Shown: positions 24,110 to 32,870, numbered from the stretch's first letter. The stretch is DNA of 34,976 nucleotides from Candidatus Sulfotelmatobacter kueseliae (GCA_900290255.1 OMOD01000160.1:1-34976); one strand, 5' to 3'. Notes: generated by a model not told the origin, from the letters alone. Numbers and translations: made by a program.

Positions 24110-24736
24110 CTACTCCACCCATGAGCATGCGGCGCCGGGAGTGCTTTCGCAGTAGAGCACACGCCAGGACTTCGGCTTGTGCGCCGCCGTCCAGGCAGGT
24201 CCTTGGATGAAGTAAGGCTTCGCCCAGACCTCGCTATCGACGGTGCGGGGCGCAATGACGGTCACCTGAACAGCGCTCTCGGCCGGAATGCCGCGGCGGG
24301 GATCCATGATGTGCGAGTAGCGGTGTCCGCCGACACGGAACGATTTCTCATAGCTGCCCGAGGTGGAGAGAGACATATCTTTGAGGAACACCTGCGCCGC
24401 GTTCTTCCGATGATCCCAGGGGTCGGCAATGTTGATGGGCCAGCCTCGGGGCTCATCCGGAGGGTTGCCAAGGCCGAAAATACTGCTGCCGGATGCAGCG
24501 ACGAGCGCGTTGCGAATACCTCGTGCGCGGAGGACCTCGACCATGCGATCGACGGCGTAGCCTTTGCCCACTCCGCCGGGATCGATCTCGACACCGGCAC
24601 GATCGAAGCGCACAGTTCGCTTCCGTGCGTTCAGTCGCACGTGCCGGTATCCCACCAACTCGAGCGCTTGGCGGATCTGGTCGGGAGATGGAACATGACG
24701 GTCTCCGCCGAACCAGGAGCCAGCACCGGCCTGCAC
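24110..24736 (-). pseudogene. Truncated ApbE (FAD:protein FMN transferase) remnant
   Basis: The sequence matches the C-terminal two thirds of ApbE: IDPGGVGKGYAVDRMVEVLRARGI, then SLSTSGSYEKSF, HRYSHIMDPRRGIPA and VTVIAP. The N-terminal 100 or so residues with the FAD-contacting half are gone. Readable homology begins near 24763, inside the rpmE terminator hairpin, so a deletion joined the two. The C-terminal Mg-binding region, normally ADALAT-like, reads DSEVWAKPYF, so a key Asp and Thr are lost. The putative GTG start lacks a ribosome site. It most likely decays; retention for another role cannot be excluded. Confidence 0.72.
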
Positions 24737-24758
24737 CGTAATCCCATAATCAAAACGA

Positions 24759-24780
24759 AGCCCTCGCCGAAGCGAGGGCT
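24759..24780 (-). terminator. Intrinsic terminator of rpmE
   Basis: On the minus strand, AGCCCTCGC and GCGAGGGCT form a perfect 9-bp stem capped by a TTCG tetraloop, followed by TCGTTTTG. It lies about 50 nt after the rpmE stop, and apbE homology begins within it. Confidence 0.85.
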
Positions 24781-24832
24781 GATTTCTGTGGGACGTGCCG
24801 CGTCAATCTGCGAAAATCCGTGGCGAAAAAAA

Positions 24833-25066
24833 CTACTTTTTGGCCGCCTCTGCTTTCGCGGCGTCGCTCTTGGCGTATTTGCGGCGGAAGCGCTCGATGC
24901 GGCCGGCGGTATCAAGCAGCTTCTGCTTGCCGGTGAAAAAGGGATGGCAATTGGAGCAGATTTCTACCGCGATGTCGCCCTTGTGGGTGGAGCGGGTCAT
25001 AAACGTGTTGCCGCAGGCGCAGTGCACGCGCACTTCATGATAAGAGGGATGGATAGCTGCCTTCAT
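24833..25066 (-). CDS. rpmE: 50S ribosomal protein L31, zinc-binding type
   Basis: A 77-residue protein beginning [22 protein letters not shown]. Four cysteines in the C-x-C and C-x2-C spacing (C16, C18, C37, C40; HCACG and [14 protein letters not shown]) bind zinc, marking the C+ form used under zinc sufficiency. The tail is Lys/Ala-rich ([12 protein letters not shown]), longer than average. The ATG at 25066 is the family start; a TTG at 25078 would add four residues. L31 sits on the 50S central protuberance and helps bridge to the small subunit. Confidence 0.96.
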   Translation of the reverse strand: MKAAIHPSYHEVRVHCACGNTFMTRSTHKGDIAVEICSNCHPFFTGKQKLLDTAGRIERFRRKYAKSDAAKAEAAKK

Positions 25067-25149
25067 TGTAGGGTTCAACCTCGGTCCGAATCATTAGATT
25101 CTACAGGATTCATGCGGGATTCAGCAACAGCGGACAAAGCCGGGGTACT

Positions 25150-25283
25150 GTCCTAACTTGACTTTTTTCACCACGGAGTCACGGAGACCTTGAACCTGCA
25201 AGAATCAGAAGGGAATGGTTTTGCCACGCTGTTGGGTTTCTCTGTGTCTCTGTGGCTCCGTGGTAAAGAACTAAAGTTGGGAC
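25150..25283. repeat. 134-bp inverted-repeat element
   Basis: Outer arms GTCCTAACTT (25150-25159) and AAGTTGGGAC (25274-25283) match at 9 of 10 positions. Inner arms ACCACGGAGTCACGGAGA (about 25170-25187) and TCTCTGTGGCTCCGTGGT (25247-25264) match at 16 of 18. The centre is short and non-coding. This looks like a MITE- or REP-like dispersed unit; the whole gap between rpmE and the GH9 gene holds no other supported gene. Confidence 0.6.
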
Positions 25284-25399
25284 ATTACTGACAAAACCGA
25301 TAGTGGTGCAGTTTGCGAGCAAGATTCAGATCTGCCTTCGGCATCGCTCCAGCGAAGCCCGGATACAAATCGTCCTTCTCCAACCGCACCACTACCACA

Positions 25400-25422
25400 A
25401 AGCCCTTTACGGCAAGGGGCTT
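25400..25422 (-). terminator. Hairpin at the GH9 stop codon
   Basis: On the minus strand AAGCCCCTT and AAAGGGCTT form a stem around the stop codon TAA of the GH9 gene, followed by TGTGG. A T tract is poor. An additional arm pair GATAGTGGTGC/GCACCACTAC flanks it further out (25300-25397). Confidence 0.45.
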
Positions 25423-27536
25423 GGACTACCGGCCATTCGCCAAGACCACATCAGGAACGAGGTGGTAGTCAGATCGATGCCCGGCTCGGTGGTGCTATAG
25501 GACTGAACATTGTCCTGATAAACGGCCACCTTCGAACTGCTGTAAGTACCATCATTTCCGTTGAAGGTCTTGAAGGTATCTACTCCGTTGGCCGGGCACA
25601 GGTTCATTCCCGTAATAGTTCCGGAAGTTGCCGCGTTGGCGGGACCCTCGGTGGCCGCGCCCCACAGAATGGGCGTGCCGCCAGAAGTTCCATTGAGCGC
25701 TCCCGCCAGGTTCGCCACCTGATGCTGTATGCAGTTGGGGAAGGTGGTGCCGTCGCCCACAATGAACGACGAGCCCCAGGAGTTGGCGCCCAAAATGTTG
25801 GCGAGCCATCTCTGCGAGTAAGTGTTATAGCTGGACGTGCCGGTCAGGTAATAGAGTTCGCTCGCCATCACCGAGATGCCGGCGCCGTGCGAAGTGGTGT
25901 CGCCATTCTGCCAGGGAACACCAAAGCCCCACGCGTCAGTTCCGGACTGGGTGATGGCCACGTTCAGCTGGTTCTCGAGCGCGGTGAGCATAGTGGATTG
26001 GTTCACTGCCAGGCCGCTCGGATTGCCTGCCAGTCCCAGGGCTCGATAGAGCTCGAAGTGGGCGAGGCCGCTGACGTCATAGAGGTTGAGTGTGTCTTCG
26101 TTGCCAGTGTCATAGATTTTGGTGATGTAGTTACTGGCATACTGGGCGGCGTCGGTGAGGTAGGTCGTGGGATTGGTGACCGGCAACCCGGAGGGCAGGC
26201 TTCCACCCGCGGACTGGAGCGCTATGTAGAGCTCGGTGGCGCCCAATTCCATATCGTCATCCCATACCGTCTCGGGATAGCCGTCAAACGGGAGAGCGGT
26301 GAGCAGGCATCCCGAAGCGCACGAGCCGTCAGCCACGGACTTGGCGGGGTCGGCAAGAGAAGTATTGGCGAGCGCGAATATATCCTCGGCATAGAGGAGG
26401 GCCTGGTTCGCCGTAGTGGGATTCGAAGTGCGGTAAAGCTGGTAGTATTCGGCGAACGCAGCTGCCATGCGGCCGGCAAGGTTAGGGCTGATCTTGGACC
26501 CGGCTGGCGCGGCAATGAACACTGGACGGTCGCAGATGTAGACGTAGTCGGCGGTGCAGCTGTCGTAGTCGTCAGCCGCCTGAGGCAGCGTCCAGATGTC
26601 ATACTCCGTTTCGAGGGCCTTGAAGTTTTTCCAGTCCTGACTGTTATCGACCTGGTAGTAGAGTGTCTTGGTGCTGTCATTCCACATCTCGACGAGCCAG
26701 TTGAAACCGAACTGAGCTTCGGCCGAGAAGTTGGACGATGTGGGCGCACCGGAGGCGTTTCCAGCATAAGAGACCGAGACTGGCGGAGCCGCAGGCTTCG
26801 CGGGAGCGCCCGGACCCATCTGATTGGGGAAATCGCGAATTCCGATCTCCATGAGCGCCGTGGTGTAGCCCACCGTTTCTACATATTTCATGTAGTCGCC
26901 GGCGTCCCACCAGCCTCCGGCGCCATCAATCGTGGTCCCAGTGGATGTGAGCGCTGTTCCCGTGGTGGTGATCAGGTCGTTGGCGTTCAGGGGCGGCGTG
27001 TCGTAGACGGTGGCGTTCTCGTCATTGAGATGCCCGGCCGCGGTGCGCAAGGCGTTGGGGATGTAGTTCGGGCCATCCCGGTCGGTCTCGTAAAACCACA
27101 AGGTGTTCAGAAGAAATCCCTGGTAGAGGGCCTCCGGAGTGTTCACGGCAAACTTGGGGGACGTAGCCGCTACGGGCCCGGTTACCGAAATCGTGTAAAC
27201 GTCGCCCCCGGGAACGGTAAAGCTGAGAGAGTACACGTCGTAGGTTAGTTTCTTGCTGTTGCTCCAGGTGCCGAGCAGCGCTCCGATTGCGCCCGAGTAA
27301 GCTGTGGCGCCCTCGGAATTGATAACTGTGAAAGTCGCCCCGGATTCCGAGGCCGTGGACATCAGATAAGCCTGAAACGGGGAATTGGCAGTTTCGTATC
27401 CGGCCTGGTTGACGCGCACATAGGCCGACGAAGCTGCTGCCGCTGAAGCGCAAACCAGCAGCAGGAACGCAGTGATAGCGATTGAGGAATGTTGCAGACG
27501 ATGAGAAATCTTGGGGAAGTTAGCGGCAAGCATCAT
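25407..27536 (-). CDS. Exported GH9 family endoglucanase
   Basis: The signal (IAITAFLLLVCASAAAA) is followed by an Ig-like CelD-N domain at about 36-135 (SSAYVRVNQAGYETANSPFQAYLMS), then a GH9 (alpha/alpha)6 barrel. The nucleophile-activating Asp cluster is in GGWWDAGDYMKYVETVGYTTALM (D211, D214), and the acid Glu lies near the C-terminus in STTEPGIDLTTTSF (about E684). The substrate would be beta-1,4-glucan. The HR motif before the acid is atypical, reading FPNCIQHQVANL. The start uses GAGGTG 6 nt upstream of ATG-ATG. With the GH140-like gene 3 kb away it marks plant-polysaccharide breakdown. The 709-residue length is standard, without a carbohydrate-binding module. Confidence 0.9.
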   Translation of the reverse strand: MMLAANFPKISHRLQHSSIAITAFLLLVCASAAAASSAYVRVNQAGYETANSPFQAYLMSTASESGATFTVINSEGATAYSGAIGALLGTWSNSKKLTYDVYSLSFTVPGGDVYTISVTGPVAATSPKFAVNTPEALYQGFLLNTLWFYETDRDGPNYIPNALRTAAGHLNDENATVYDTPPLNANDLITTTGTALTSTGTTIDGAGGWWDAGDYMKYVETVGYTTALMEIGIRDFPNQMGPGAPAKPAAPPVSVSYAGNASGAPTSSNFSAEAQFGFNWLVEMWNDSTKTLYYQVDNSQDWKNFKALETEYDIWTLPQAADDYDSCTADYVYICDRPVFIAAPAGSKISPNLAGRMAAAFAEYYQLYRTSNPTTANQALLYAEDIFALANTSLADPAKSVADGSCASGCLLTALPFDGYPETVWDDDMELGATELYIALQSAGGSLPSGLPVTNPTTYLTDAAQYASNYITKIYDTGNEDTLNLYDVSGLAHFELYRALGLAGNPSGLAVNQSTMLTALENQLNVAITQSGTDAWGFGVPWQNGDTTSHGAGISVMASELYYLTGTSSYNTYSQRWLANILGANSWGSSFIVGDGTTFPNCIQHQVANLAGALNGTSGGTPILWGAATEGPANAATSGTITGMNLCPANGVDTFKTFNGNDGTYSSSKVAVYQDNVQSYSTTEPGIDLTTTSFLMWSWRMAGSPSPLP

Positions 27537-27568
27537 AATTCACCTCGCATGGGGCAAAGTGCATGAAA

Positions 27569-27592
27569 GCATTCATTAAAACGTATGAATGC
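27569..27592. promoter_or_regulatory. Inverted repeat upstream of the GH9 gene, putative operator
   Basis: GCATTCAT (27569-27576) and ATGAATGC (27585-27592) are perfect 8-bp arms around an 8-nt AT-rich centre, 33-56 bp before the GH9 start. The size suits a dimeric helix-turn-helix regulator. It overlaps a plausible -10 region on the minus strand. Confidence 0.45.
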
Positions 27593-27702
27593 TCTTATCG
27601 GCTGGCAAGCGTATACCTTTCGGCCCCGATTGTCCAGGCGAAGTCTGAGCCGCCGGCCGCCAGCCATGAGCCGCCAGTTTCCAAAACCTTCGGTTTGTTT
27701 TC

Positions 27703-27733
27703 GCTGACGGCTGAGGGCTGATGGCTGACGGCT
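27703..27733. repeat. GCTGACGGCT tandem words at the ruvB stop
   Basis: GCTGACGGCT (27703-27712) recurs as GGCTGATGGCTGACGGCT up to 27733, running into the ruvB stop codon. It is a short imperfect tandem array, perhaps a remnant of a dispersed repeat. Confidence 0.4.
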
Positions 27734-28805
27734 AGAACAGCGTGCTCTGGCGGCGATTCGGTGTGATGCCGAAGTGCTCGTAGGCCAACTGGGTGGCGAC
27801 GCGGCCGCGGGGAGTACGGTTGAGGAATCCGATCTGCATGAGGAAAGGCTCGTAGATTTCTTCGATTGCGTCCGGTTCCTCGGCCAGCACGGCGGCCAGC
27901 GTGTTCACGCCCACCGGACCACCTTGATACTTCTCGATGATGGTGAGCAGCAGGCGCCGGTCGGTTTCGTCGAAGCCGTAGTGATCCACTTCGAGCATTT
28001 CGAGAGCGGCCATCGCCGTGGGGTGGTCAATCTTGCCCGAACCGCGAACCTGGGCGTAGTCGCGCACGCGCCGCAGCAACCGGTTGGCGATTCTGGGCGT
28101 GCCGCGGGAACGGCCGGCAATTTCCCTGGCGCCGGCGTCGTCAATTTCGATGCCGAGAATCTCCGCCGAGCGCTCCACGATTACCTGCAGATCCTCGGGC
28201 GTGTAAAACTCCAGCCGCAGGGTAATGCCGAAGCGGGCGCGCAGCGGTGACGAAATCAGGCCCGCGCGGGTGGTCGCACCAACAAAGGTGAAGGGCTTTA
28301 CCTCGAGCGTATGGGTGCGCGCTGACGGCCCCTGCCCGATGATGATGTCGAGCTTGTAGTCCTCCAGCGCCGAATAGAGCAGTTCTTCAAGCACCGGCTG
28401 CAGGCGGTGAATTTCGTCGATGAACAGCACCTGGCGGTCCTGCAGGTTGGTGATGATGGCGGTCAGGTCGCCCTTAATTTGAAGCAAGGGCGCGGCCGTG
28501 GGCTGAAAATGCACGCCGAGTTCGTTGGCAATGATGTTGGCCAGGGTGGTCTTGCCCAGGCCGGGAGGGCCGTAGAGCAGCACGTGGTCCATGGCCTCGC
28601 CGCGCGAGCGAGCGGCCTGAATGGCGACCTCGAGGTTCTCTTTGATCTTTTTCTGGCCGATGAACTCGGCCAGCCGCTGCGGGCGCAGCTTCAGCTCAAA
28701 GGAGGAATCGTCCTCGACCGGGGCCGCAGAGACCAGACGTTCGCGGTCCTCTCCCGCTGGCCGCTTTTCGGAGAATCTTTCCACTCGCCGGATAGTAACA
28801 CGCAA
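27732..28805 (-). CDS. ruvB: Holliday junction branch migration ATPase RuvB
   Basis: The chain of 357 residues is a full RuvB. It has the Walker A loop GPPGLGKTT (79-87), Walker [10 protein letters not shown] (D130, E131), GATTRAGL (sensor 1 region), [18 protein letters not shown] (sensor 2 helix with the arginine), then the winged-helix [19 protein letters not shown] and [13 protein letters not shown]. RuvB hexamers drive branch migration with RuvA at four-way junctions. The start is uncertain: TTG 28805 gives the full length, and GTG 28784 would shorten it by 7; neither has a good ribosome site. RuvA and RuvC are not adjacent. Confidence 0.97.
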   Translation of the reverse strand: MRVTIRRVERFSEKRPAGEDRERLVSAAPVEDDSSFELKLRPQRLAEFIGQKKIKENLEVAIQAARSRGEAMDHVLLYGPPGLGKTTLANIIANELGVHFQPTAAPLLQIKGDLTAIITNLQDRQVLFIDEIHRLQPVLEELLYSALEDYKLDIIIGQGPSARTHTLEVKPFTFVGATTRAGLISSPLRARFGITLRLEFYTPEDLQVIVERSAEILGIEIDDAGAREIAGRSRGTPRIANRLLRRVRDYAQVRGSGKIDHPTAMAALEMLEVDHYGFDETDRRLLLTIIEKYQGGPVGVNTLAAVLAEEPDAIEEIYEPFLMQIGFLNRTPRGRVATQLAYEHFGITPNRRQSTLF

Positions 28806-28857
28806 GGGCCACTGGGCGCGCCCTGCGGCCAGACACTGCGCGGGGCCGCGGGTTCAT

Positions 28858-28895
28858 CAAATGTTAACTTTCCTGTAATCGCAGCCCAACATTTG
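28858..28895 (+). promoter_or_regulatory. CAAATGTT/AACATTTG inverted repeat
   Basis: Perfect 8-bp arms CAAATGTT (28858-28865) and AACATTTG (28888-28895) flank 22 bp in the divergent gap between ruvB and the phosphoesterase gene. It may be a regulator site; TTAACTTT near the left arm could belong to a promoter. Confidence 0.35.
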
Positions 28896-28978
28896 ATTGT
28901 TAGATTGCCCAGATCGAGCCAGCACAAAACTGGGGTTCCCTTCCGGGGCATTGCTGGCCGTTCTCAGGAGACTCACCA

Positions 28979-30235
28979 ATGAAAAAGAAATCTCTCGTCC
29001 TAGGCGCGCTGGCCTGGCTGGCATGCCTCACCGCGTTCGCGCAGCAGGGTCCGGTTCCCGGCGGTGTTCCGCATCTGGATCACGTCTTTGTCATCATGAT
29101 GGAAAACCACGGGTACGGCGAAATCATCAGCAACCCAAACGCGCCATTTATCAACCAGTACGCGCGATCAGCCAACCTGGCGACCAACTATTTCGCGGTC
29201 GCCCATCCCAGCCTGACCAACTACCTTGAGGTTGTGGGCGGCTCAAATTTCGGAATCCATAGCGACAACCCTCCCGACTGGCACAATGGCAGCTGCGCGA
29301 CCAACCTCTCGACGGGCGCGCCAAACACCGACGATCCCCCAAGCCCGAATATCTGCCCTGTCTCGGGGTCGGGAACCGACGCAGCGACTCCGGTCCTAGA
29401 CTGCACGAACGAAGTCACGGGCCCGCCCTGCGAGATCAACCTCGACGGGAAAGCCTCCTACCCGGCGGTTTCCACCACGCTGGGCATCACCATCGCCGAC
29501 CAGCTCGCCGATGTGAGCAAGACGTGGAAGACTTACCAGGAAGATCTCCCGCAGACCGGACCCGACACGGTCAACTACAGCGACGGAAATTTCACCAACA
29601 ACACCGACTTCACCAAGATCAACCCGCAGCTGACGCCGCCTCTTAGTAGCGGTGACATCGTGCAGCTTTATGCGGCCAAGCATAACCCGTTCGTCTATTT
29701 CCAGAACGTGCAGCAGGGTACCAATCCGCTGGTCAGCTACGCCCAAATCGCGGGGTTCGACGGGTGGGGTGGGCTGTGGAGCGATCTGGGATCCGGCCGG
29801 GTGCCGAACTTCTCCTACATCGTGCCCAACCAGTGCAACGACCAGCATGGACGTGGGAACGGGACAGCCTTCTGTGGCTACGATCCGAACGATAACGGCA
29901 CGCAGGCAGGTCTCAACCCGGCGTTGATCCAGCTGGGCGACCAGGCCGTACAGAAGATTGTCACGGCTATCCACGGCTCGCCAGCGTGGCGTCACGGCCG
30001 CAGCGCCATTGTTGTGATTTGGGATGAGAACGACTACTCCGTTCAGCCCGTCATCAATAAGGTGGCAGCCATCGTGGATACCAACTATGGTTTCCACGAA
30101 CTGAAGAGCGGCGAGTTCTATACCCACTTCTCGCTGCTGCGGACGATCGAGGGCGGCCTGGGCCTTCCCTGCCTTAACCACGCCTGCGACGCCTCGACGA
30201 GAACCATGACGGACCTGTTCGGCGACGCCTTCTAG
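28979..30235 (+). CDS. Exported phosphoesterase (AcpA/phospholipase C family)
   Basis: The ATG follows AGGAG by 8 nt. The leader MKKKSLVLGALAWLACLTAFAQ is a Sec signal. HLDHVFVIMMENHGYGEIISNPNAPFINQYA is the hallmark N-terminal strand of the phosphoesterase family (PF04185 type), whose ENH supplies a metal ligand; FAVAHPSLTNYLEVVGG holds the nucleophile loop (Ser or Thr). Later SYIVPNQCNDQHG and IVVIWDENDYS provide the remaining metal residues. The family covers acid phosphatases and phosphatidylcholine-type phospholipases C. Length 418 suits a periplasmic phosphatase. It is monocistronic, with a hairpin 40 nt after the stop. Confidence 0.88.
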   Translation: MKKKSLVLGALAWLACLTAFAQQGPVPGGVPHLDHVFVIMMENHGYGEIISNPNAPFINQYARSANLATNYFAVAHPSLTNYLEVVGGSNFGIHSDNPPDWHNGSCATNLSTGAPNTDDPPSPNICPVSGSGTDAATPVLDCTNEVTGPPCEINLDGKASYPAVSTTLGITIADQLADVSKTWKTYQEDLPQTGPDTVNYSDGNFTNNTDFTKINPQLTPPLSSGDIVQLYAAKHNPFVYFQNVQQGTNPLVSYAQIAGFDGWGGLWSDLGSGRVPNFSYIVPNQCNDQHGRGNGTAFCGYDPNDNGTQAGLNPALIQLGDQAVQKIVTAIHGSPAWRHGRSAIVVIWDENDYSVQPVINKVAAIVDTNYGFHELKSGEFYTHFSLLRTIEGGLGLPCLNHACDASTRTMTDLFGDAF

Positions 30236-30277
30236 CCGGCAGAGTCGCGGCAGCTGCGTCTGGCTGTCATTTCAAAC

Positions 30278-30306
30278 AGGCCGGCCTTTCCCTTGAGGGC
30301 CGGCCT
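30278..30306 (+). terminator. GC hairpin after the phosphoesterase gene
   Basis: AGGCCGGCC (30278-30286) and GGCCGGCCT (30298-30306) form a perfect 9-bp stem with an 11-nt loop, followed by GGTTGCTTT. It is a reasonable terminator for the upstream gene although the T tract is broken. Confidence 0.65.
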
Positions 30307-30379
30307 GGTTGCTTTCCGCCGAGGCTCTTGGAGGAGGGAGATGTTCAGGCTGTCACCCGCGCGGAAGAAGCGCTTGAAA

Positions 30380-30401
30380 TGTGACACATGAGTGTGTCAC
30401 A
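30380..30401. promoter_or_regulatory. Perfect palindrome TGTGACACA-N4-TGTGTCACA
   Basis: Arms of 9 bp at 30380-30388 and 30393-30401 around TGAG, in the gap between the phosphoesterase and EF-G genes, which are convergent here. No promoter is expected at this place, so a stray operator, a hairpin or a dispersed repeat are all possible. Confidence 0.45.
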
Positions 30402-30464
30402 AATGGCCAGCCGCCCACCTCGGTAATGTCAGTTTGCGCGCGTCGCCCTGAAGCGACAAACCCC

Positions 30465-30554
30465 GTCGAGCTTCGCTCGACCGGACAGCCCCGTTCGACT
30501 CCCCCATCGTTTCTCGGGGTCGCTCAGGGCAGGCTATGGGCAGCTGTCCCCACA
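30465..30554. repeat. Hairpin repeat, copy A, after the EF-G-like gene
   Basis: GTCGAG-CTTCG-CTCGAC followed by CGGACAGCC (30482-30490), and ending in GCTGTCCCCACA (30543-30554). Copy B of the same family lies on the other side of the gene at 32808-32852. Confidence 0.6.
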
Positions 30555-30561
30555 TGAGTTC

Positions 30562-32664
30562 CTACTCTTCCTCTTCCTTCACCTCGCCGCGCTCGGCCTT
30601 AGCCTTCTCGATAACCTTCTCCTGCAATTGCCCGGGCACAATGTCGTAGTGGTGCATTTCCATATTGAATGATCCGCGGCCCTGGGTCATCGAAGTCAGC
30701 TCCACGCCATAGGTCAGCATTTCAGCCATGGGCACTTCGGCTTTCACGATGGTGTTGCCCGCCTTGTTGTCCATGCCCTGGATGCGCCCGCGGCGGCTGT
30801 TGAGATCGCCCATGATCGAGCCGGCGAAGTCGTCGGGCACGGTAATTTCGACCGCCATGATGGGTTCGAGGAGCGTGGGCTTGGCCACCTCCATCGCTTT
30901 CTTGAACGCAATGCGGCCGGCCATCTGGAAGGACAAATCGTTGGAGTCGACGTCGTGATACGAGCCGTCATAGAGCACGACTTTGAAATCAACGACCGGA
31001 TAGCCGGCGAGATATCCGCGGGCCGCGGCATCCTTGACGCCCTTTTCGACTGCGGGGATGAAGTTTCTGGGAATGGCGCCGCCGAAAATGTCGTTGACGA
31101 ACTCGAAGTCCCCGCCGCGGGGCAGCGGCTCCATCTTGATGCGGCAATCGCCGAACTGCCCGTGGCCGCCGGTCTGCTTCTTATGGCGGCCCTGCACGTC
31201 GGCCTTGCCGCGAATGGTCTCGCGATACGGCACCTTAGGAGCTTTCAGGTTGACCTGGGTGTTGTAGCGCTTCTTCAGCTTGGAGACGGTAACTTCAATG
31301 TGCTGCTGTCCGGTGCCGGCGATGAGGAATTCCTTGGTCTGGGCATCACGGAAGAAGCGCAGCATCGCGTCTTCTTCCATGAGCTTGTGCAGGCCCGGCC
31401 CGAGCTTGTCTTCATCGGCGCGGGTTTTGGGCTCGATGGCAAACGTAATCGCCGGCTCGGGCAGCTTGACGCGCGGATATTGAATGGGAGCCGACTTGTC
31501 GCCCAGCGTGTCGCCGGTGAGCGTATCTTTCAGTTTTGCCACCGCGCCGATGTCGCCCGCGTGCAACTCAGTCACCGGAATTGCCGTCTTGCCTTGCATT
31601 ACCGAGATGTGCGACAGCTTTTCCAGCGTGTTGCTGCGGAAATTCTGCGCGGTGGATTCGTTCTTCGCCACGCCGGAAAAAACTTTGAAGTAGGAAATGC
31701 GGCCGGCGAATGGATCCGAAACCGTCTTGAACACATACAGGGAAGCCGGCTCGGCATCGGTTTCGTGACGCTTGGGAGCTTCGGCATCGCCTTCGACAGC
31801 TCCCTGCACCCACTCGTGCTCGGAAGGCGCGGGCGTGTAATCCACGATGAAATCCATGACGCGGTCGGCGCCGATGTTGCCCAGGCCGGAGCTGAAAATT
31901 ACCGGGAAAATCTTGTCTTCGCGGATGGCATTGTGCAGCGCCGGAACCAGGTCTTCTTCGCCCAGGGTACCGGCCTCGAAGAACTTCTCCATCAACTTGT
32001 CGTCGCCCTCGGCCACCAGCTCGACCAGCCGCTCGTGGGCCGTCTGCGCTTGCTCTTTCAGGTTGCCGGGAATTTCGGTTTCTTTCCCTTTGCCGTTTCC
32101 GCCGAGCTCGTAGGTGTAGGCCTTCATGCGGACCAGATCGATCACGCCCGACAGATTCTTTTCCGCGCCGATGGGCAGCTCGATGGGAATGACGGTGCGC
32201 CCGAACCCTTTCTCGAGCGACTCCAGAACGCGCGTGGCATCGGCGCGCTCGCGATCCATGCGGTTGACCACGATCAGCCGCGGCGTCTTGTACTCCTCGC
32301 AGTAATTCCACACGCGCTGGGTGACGACTTCCACGCCGGCTACGCCGTCAACGACCACGATGGCGGCGTCCACCACCGGCAGCGCCATCTTGGCCTCGTG
32401 GACGAACATGTTGAAGCCGGGCGTGTCGAGAATGTTGATCTTGGTTTTGCCCCATTCGACGTGGGCGATGCCGGTCGAAATGGACATCTGGCGGGCGTTT
32501 TCCTCGTCGTCGTAGTCGGTGGTGGCCGAGCCGTCGTCCACGCGGCCAAGCCGCTGGGTCGCGCCCGCCGTGTACAGCATAGCGGCGACCAGCGAGGTCT
32601 TGCCCGCATGCCCGTGCCCCACCAACGCTACATTACGGATGTTTTCTCCAGAATAGACTTTCAA
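30562..32664 (-). CDS. Elongation factor G-like GTPase (EF-G paralogue type)
   Basis: A TTG start at 32664 with AAGGAG 6 nt upstream is chosen; the longer frame to 32751 adds residues unlike EF-G. Residues: P-loop GHGHAGKTS (16-24) instead of the AHIDAGKTT of standard EF-G, G3 DTPGF (80-84), G4 NRMD (134-137). Domain IV has QTGGHGQFGDCRIKMEPL, and the C-terminal domains III-V are complete (AVEITVPDDFAGSIMGDLNSRRGRIQGMD). At 700 residues it is full length. The P-loop and NRMD variants place it with the second EF-G group found in several phyla, not the rpsL-rpsG-fusA-tuf gene. No ribosomal genes are adjacent. It may assist ribosome recycling or translocation; the exact job is unproven. Confidence 0.9.
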   Translation of the reverse strand: MKVYSGENIRNVALVGHGHAGKTSLVAAMLYTAGATQRLGRVDDGSATTDYDDEENARQMSISTGIAHVEWGKTKINILDTPGFNMFVHEAKMALPVVDAAIVVVDGVAGVEVVTQRVWNYCEEYKTPRLIVVNRMDRERADATRVLESLEKGFGRTVIPIELPIGAEKNLSGVIDLVRMKAYTYELGGNGKGKETEIPGNLKEQAQTAHERLVELVAEGDDKLMEKFFEAGTLGEEDLVPALHNAIREDKIFPVIFSSGLGNIGADRVMDFIVDYTPAPSEHEWVQGAVEGDAEAPKRHETDAEPASLYVFKTVSDPFAGRISYFKVFSGVAKNESTAQNFRSNTLEKLSHISVMQGKTAIPVTELHAGDIGAVAKLKDTLTGDTLGDKSAPIQYPRVKLPEPAITFAIEPKTRADEDKLGPGLHKLMEEDAMLRFFRDAQTKEFLIAGTGQQHIEVTVSKLKKRYNTQVNLKAPKVPYRETIRGKADVQGRHKKQTGGHGQFGDCRIKMEPLPRGGDFEFVNDIFGGAIPRNFIPAVEKGVKDAAARGYLAGYPVVDFKVVLYDGSYHDVDSNDLSFQMAGRIAFKKAMEVAKPTLLEPIMAVEITVPDDFAGSIMGDLNSRRGRIQGMDNKAGNTIVKAEVPMAEMLTYGVELTSMTQGRGSFNMEMHHYDIVPGQLQEKVIEKAKAERGEVKEEEE

Positions 32665-32807
32665 ATTAGGCTCCTTCGGCAGGCGGGGGAGAAGAAACGG
32701 CCCATGAAGAGGATAAGAACAGGTACAGGCCAGCCCGGTATCCGCTGCCAAAACCTACGATGCTAACACGCGGCAAGCGGACGCCTCAACCGGACGGGCT
32801 GTGCGCT

Positions 32808-32852
32808 GTCGAGCTTCGATCGACTGGACAGCCGAGGGCGGCTGTCCCCACA
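32808..32852. repeat. Hairpin repeat, copy B, upstream of the EF-G-like gene
   Basis: GTCGAGCTTCGATCGAC, then TGGACAGCC and its mirror GGCTGTCC (GGACAGCC at 32826-32833 with GGCTGTCC at 32840-32847), then CCACA. It has the same layout and orientation as copy A at 30465-30554, but more compact. Confidence 0.65.
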
Positions 32853-32870
32853 CAGAACGCGCCAAGAAAA

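Noticed and set aside
25722..27248. 508-codon frame antisense to the GH9 gene
   Set aside because: Shadow of the GH9 codon pattern with no family features.
30955..32766. 603-codon open frame antisense to the EF-G-like gene
   Set aside because: It is a high-GC shadow of a clear EF-G; its composition shows no domain and it has no ribosome site.
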